A DNA stretch of 64,000 nucleotides from Xenopus tropicalis (lineage: Eukaryota; Chordata; Amphibia; Anura; Pipidae). The notes beneath the pieces are model-generated. The model did no database searches and was not told where the DNA came from. It saw only the letters and a list, made by a program, of their open reading frames with translations. Location: positions 153,699,510 to 153,763,509 of the forward strand of contig NC_030682.2 in assembly GCF_000004195.4 (NCBI RefSeq), in the 5' to 3' direction. The translations under genes were made by a program, and so were the position numbers. Shown in pieces: positions 61,731-64,000 of the stretch (positions are counted from its first letter, which is position 1; the number at the start of each line of letters is the position of its first letter).

Positions 61731-64000
61731 CAACATAGATATTGCTTGGGAAGCCTTTAAGGCATACCTAAGAGGCCTACTACACTCAGAAATTACAGCC
61801 ATCAAAAGAGCTTCCACAAAGAGGAAACAGAGAATACAGAACATAACAACACAACTCCAAGTAAACCCTTCCTACCAGAAACTACAATTTTTAAGGCAGC
61901 TAGAAGCAACTTATAATAACTGTCTACAACAAAAAGCTAGACGTAGCCTCCTATTCAACAGGGCAAACTTTTTTGAACACAGTGAAAGGGCAGGCAAACT
62001 ATTAGCATACATATCTAGAACATCTGAACCCCCTCCCATAATAACAGAACTATACAATACACAGGGACAACTGGTCACCCAAACAGAACAAATTAAGGAA
62101 ACCCTCCACCACTTCTACCAAAATCTATACACCTCACAACAGCGAAACACCCGGGAAGAAATCAACCGATTCCTTACTGACATCACTCTCCCGACTCTTC
62201 CCCAGGAATTCAATGAAACACTAATTCAAGACATAACAGAAACTGAAATATATGAAGCCATTAAGGCATTCCCCCCCCGAAAGGCAGCTGGCTCAGATGG
62301 CTTACCCATAGAAATCTACCAGAGGTTCCACAAAGAACTTACTCCCCACTTAACTAAACTGTACAATAATGCACTTACAGCTGGTACTCTACCCCCATCT
62401 CTATACAATGCCACAATAGTGCTGCTTTCCAAACCAGGCAAAGACCCTAAGTACAGCGACTCCTACAGGCCTATTTCACTCCTCACCACTGACATAAAAA
62501 TCCTAGCAAAAGTCCTTGCCAACAGTCTAGGAAAAGTCATACTCCAACTAGTGCACGAAGACCAAACAGGCTTCATGCCGGGCAAATCTACTGCACCAAA
62601 TATAAGACGACTGTATACCAACCTAACATACCCCCATAGTAACACAGGGCAACGAACAATTGTGGCACTTGATATAGCTAAAGCGTTCGATACGGTAGAA
62701 TGGTCCTACCTATGGCTGGTAATGGAGAAATTTGGTATTGGGCAGAAGTATATTAATATGGTAAAACTACTGTACAACTCCCCCAATGCCTCCATCCGCA
62801 TAAATGGGGAACTAACCCTACCTTTTACACTGGGAAGGGGAACCAGACAGGGATGTCCCCTCTCCCCCCTACTATTCGCCCTAGCCATGGAACCATTTGC
62901 CCAACACATAAGGTCTCACCCAACAATAAAGGGCCTAAGGATAGGACCAATAGAAGAACGCATACAACTATATGCTGATGATACATTGTTATATCTAGGA
63001 GATAGAGGGAACTCAGTTCAAAGTGCAATGACAACTATACACTGGTTCGGGTGCAACTCAGGCCTAATAACGAACAACTCCAAATCTATGGCACTGCTCA
63101 TAGACCCCCCAGGTGCTAATGAGGACCTGTCTACTTTCCCCTTTAAAATTGTCTCACAACTAACCTACCTAGGGGTGAACATAGCACTACCCATAACCAG
63201 ATATACCTCCATCAATATTGACCCAATGATAAACTGGTTACAATCGAAACTCAAAACATGGTCCTCACTACCACTGGGCCCTATGGGCAGAATACACCTA
63301 ATAAAGATGCTGGTACTACCTAAGCTTCTATACACTCTACAACAATCCCCAACTTGGGTACCAAGAATAAACTTTGTGAAATTAAACTCTTTGTTTAGAC
63401 TTATATGGGCCAACTCCAGGTGTAGGCTTAAGCTGGATACTCTAATGCGATCCAAATCGAATGCAGGTACCTCCTTCCCAGACATGTACCTGTACTATAT
63501 AGCTGCACAATTATCCCACCTGATAACATGGCTGGAACACTCCAACCATCTTACCCTAAAAAACATCTGGGCCCAAATTACAGGTCTCCCAACCCACCCA
63601 ATAGGATGGCTACTAGGTAAACCCTCGACATGTGCTTACAAGAATACAACAAGCCCAATACTTGTAAATATCTGCCGTATATGGAAGGCCGCAACTCAAA
63701 TAGTCCGAGACAAGGGTGTTGACCCACGTACCCCCATTTGGTTCAACTCAATGTACCCAACCCTAACAGGCACTGGACACATGAAAATATGGCTTGATAA
63801 AGGAGTTGAGACCATAGGTGATGTGTGGACAGAGGATGGCGTGGTACCCTTTAGAACACTTAGACAAGTTTGGGACATACCGAACAACCAATGGTTGCAA
63901 TACAACAGAATCAAAAAAGCTCTACAGCTGGCCCACAAAAAAGAACCACTAATAATATGTAAGAACCGGTTACTATCCAATATTAACAGACCCTCCACTA
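61723..64000 (+). pseudogene. LINE ORF2, reverse transcriptase part, open to window edge
   Basis: An open frame of about 759 codons follows the frameshift and has no stop before the window ends. The RT blocks are in order: FPPRKAAGSDGLP (about 62,263-62,301), SYRPISLLTTDIKILAKVLA (62,461-62,520), DQTGFMPGKS, ALDIAKAFDTVEW with the first catalytic Asp at 62,671, GTRQGCPLSP, YADD at 62,971-62,982 and TYLGVNI near 63,163-63,183. All catalytic residues are present. The thumb and part of the C-terminal region follow; roughly 200 residues should lie beyond the edge. Placement in the L1/Tx1 group rests on these motifs. It lacks its own start codon, so it is non-functional unless a ribosome shifts frame. 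Confidence 0.87.

Larger units (their letters stand above)
58892..64000 (+). mobile_element. L1-like LINE, 5' complete, truncated by window edge
   Basis: It begins GGGGGCGTGGCTACCAGC directly after the decamer array, followed by a 5' leader of about 148 bp, ORF1, a long inter-ORF region, and ORF2 (endonuclease then reverse transcriptase). A full 5' end is uncommon among LINE copies and suggests a young insertion. The 3' end, poly(A) tail and target duplication lie beyond the window. Confidence 0.88.

Overview
The window is vertebrate DNA and most likely comes from a Xenopus frog. Three things point there. The first coding exon of the neuronal zinc-finger gene scratch1 (scrt1) is on the minus strand at 25,558-25,669. 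The mobile elements are of frog type: a hAT end reading CAGGGATCCCCAACC, MITEs with TAA target duplications that carry internal satellites, an L1-like LINE, a Penelope-like relic and an intron-bearing Tc1/mariner-like element. There is also no prokaryotic-style gene packing. The genus is inferred from recognised repeat families; no search was run.

About 80% of the window is tandem repeat. From left to right: a ~155-bp satellite (1-1,163); a 22/28-bp minisatellite (1,164-2,014); a short unique spacer with an RFX-type X-box; a G-run-rich ~43-bp array of more than 200 copies (2,573-11,976); a ~65-bp array of about 200 copies (11,977-25,504) with higher-order repeats of about 2 kb and three copies of a truncated hAT element; the scrt1 exon; 38-bp and 45-bp arrays (26,008-27,283); a 40-bp polypyrimidine array (27,946-37,985) with a degenerate flank to 42,680; and a 22-bp array containing CCCTAA every 11 bp (43,690-46,138).

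The right third is a nest of mobile elements. A decayed Penelope-like reverse transcriptase (46,927-50,636, minus) is split by a 3.0-kb MITE whose interior is about 49 copies of a 52-bp satellite. A decamer array (TGTGTAAATG) runs from 51,106 to 58,891. Into it have inserted a 2.19-kb Tc1/mariner-superfamily element (two introns, two premature stops), a second and oppositely oriented copy of the satellite-bearing MITE, and an L1-like LINE with an intact 5' end that runs off the window. The LINE's ORF2 has one frameshift; its reverse-transcriptase part is open from 61,723 to the window edge.

The only host gene sequence supported is scrt1 exon 1. No scrt1 zinc-finger exon was found in the window. 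If the gene runs leftward as its strand implies, intron 1 is at least 25.5 kb and consists almost wholly of minisatellites. The long open frames across the arrays are by-products of repetition and are not annotated as genes.
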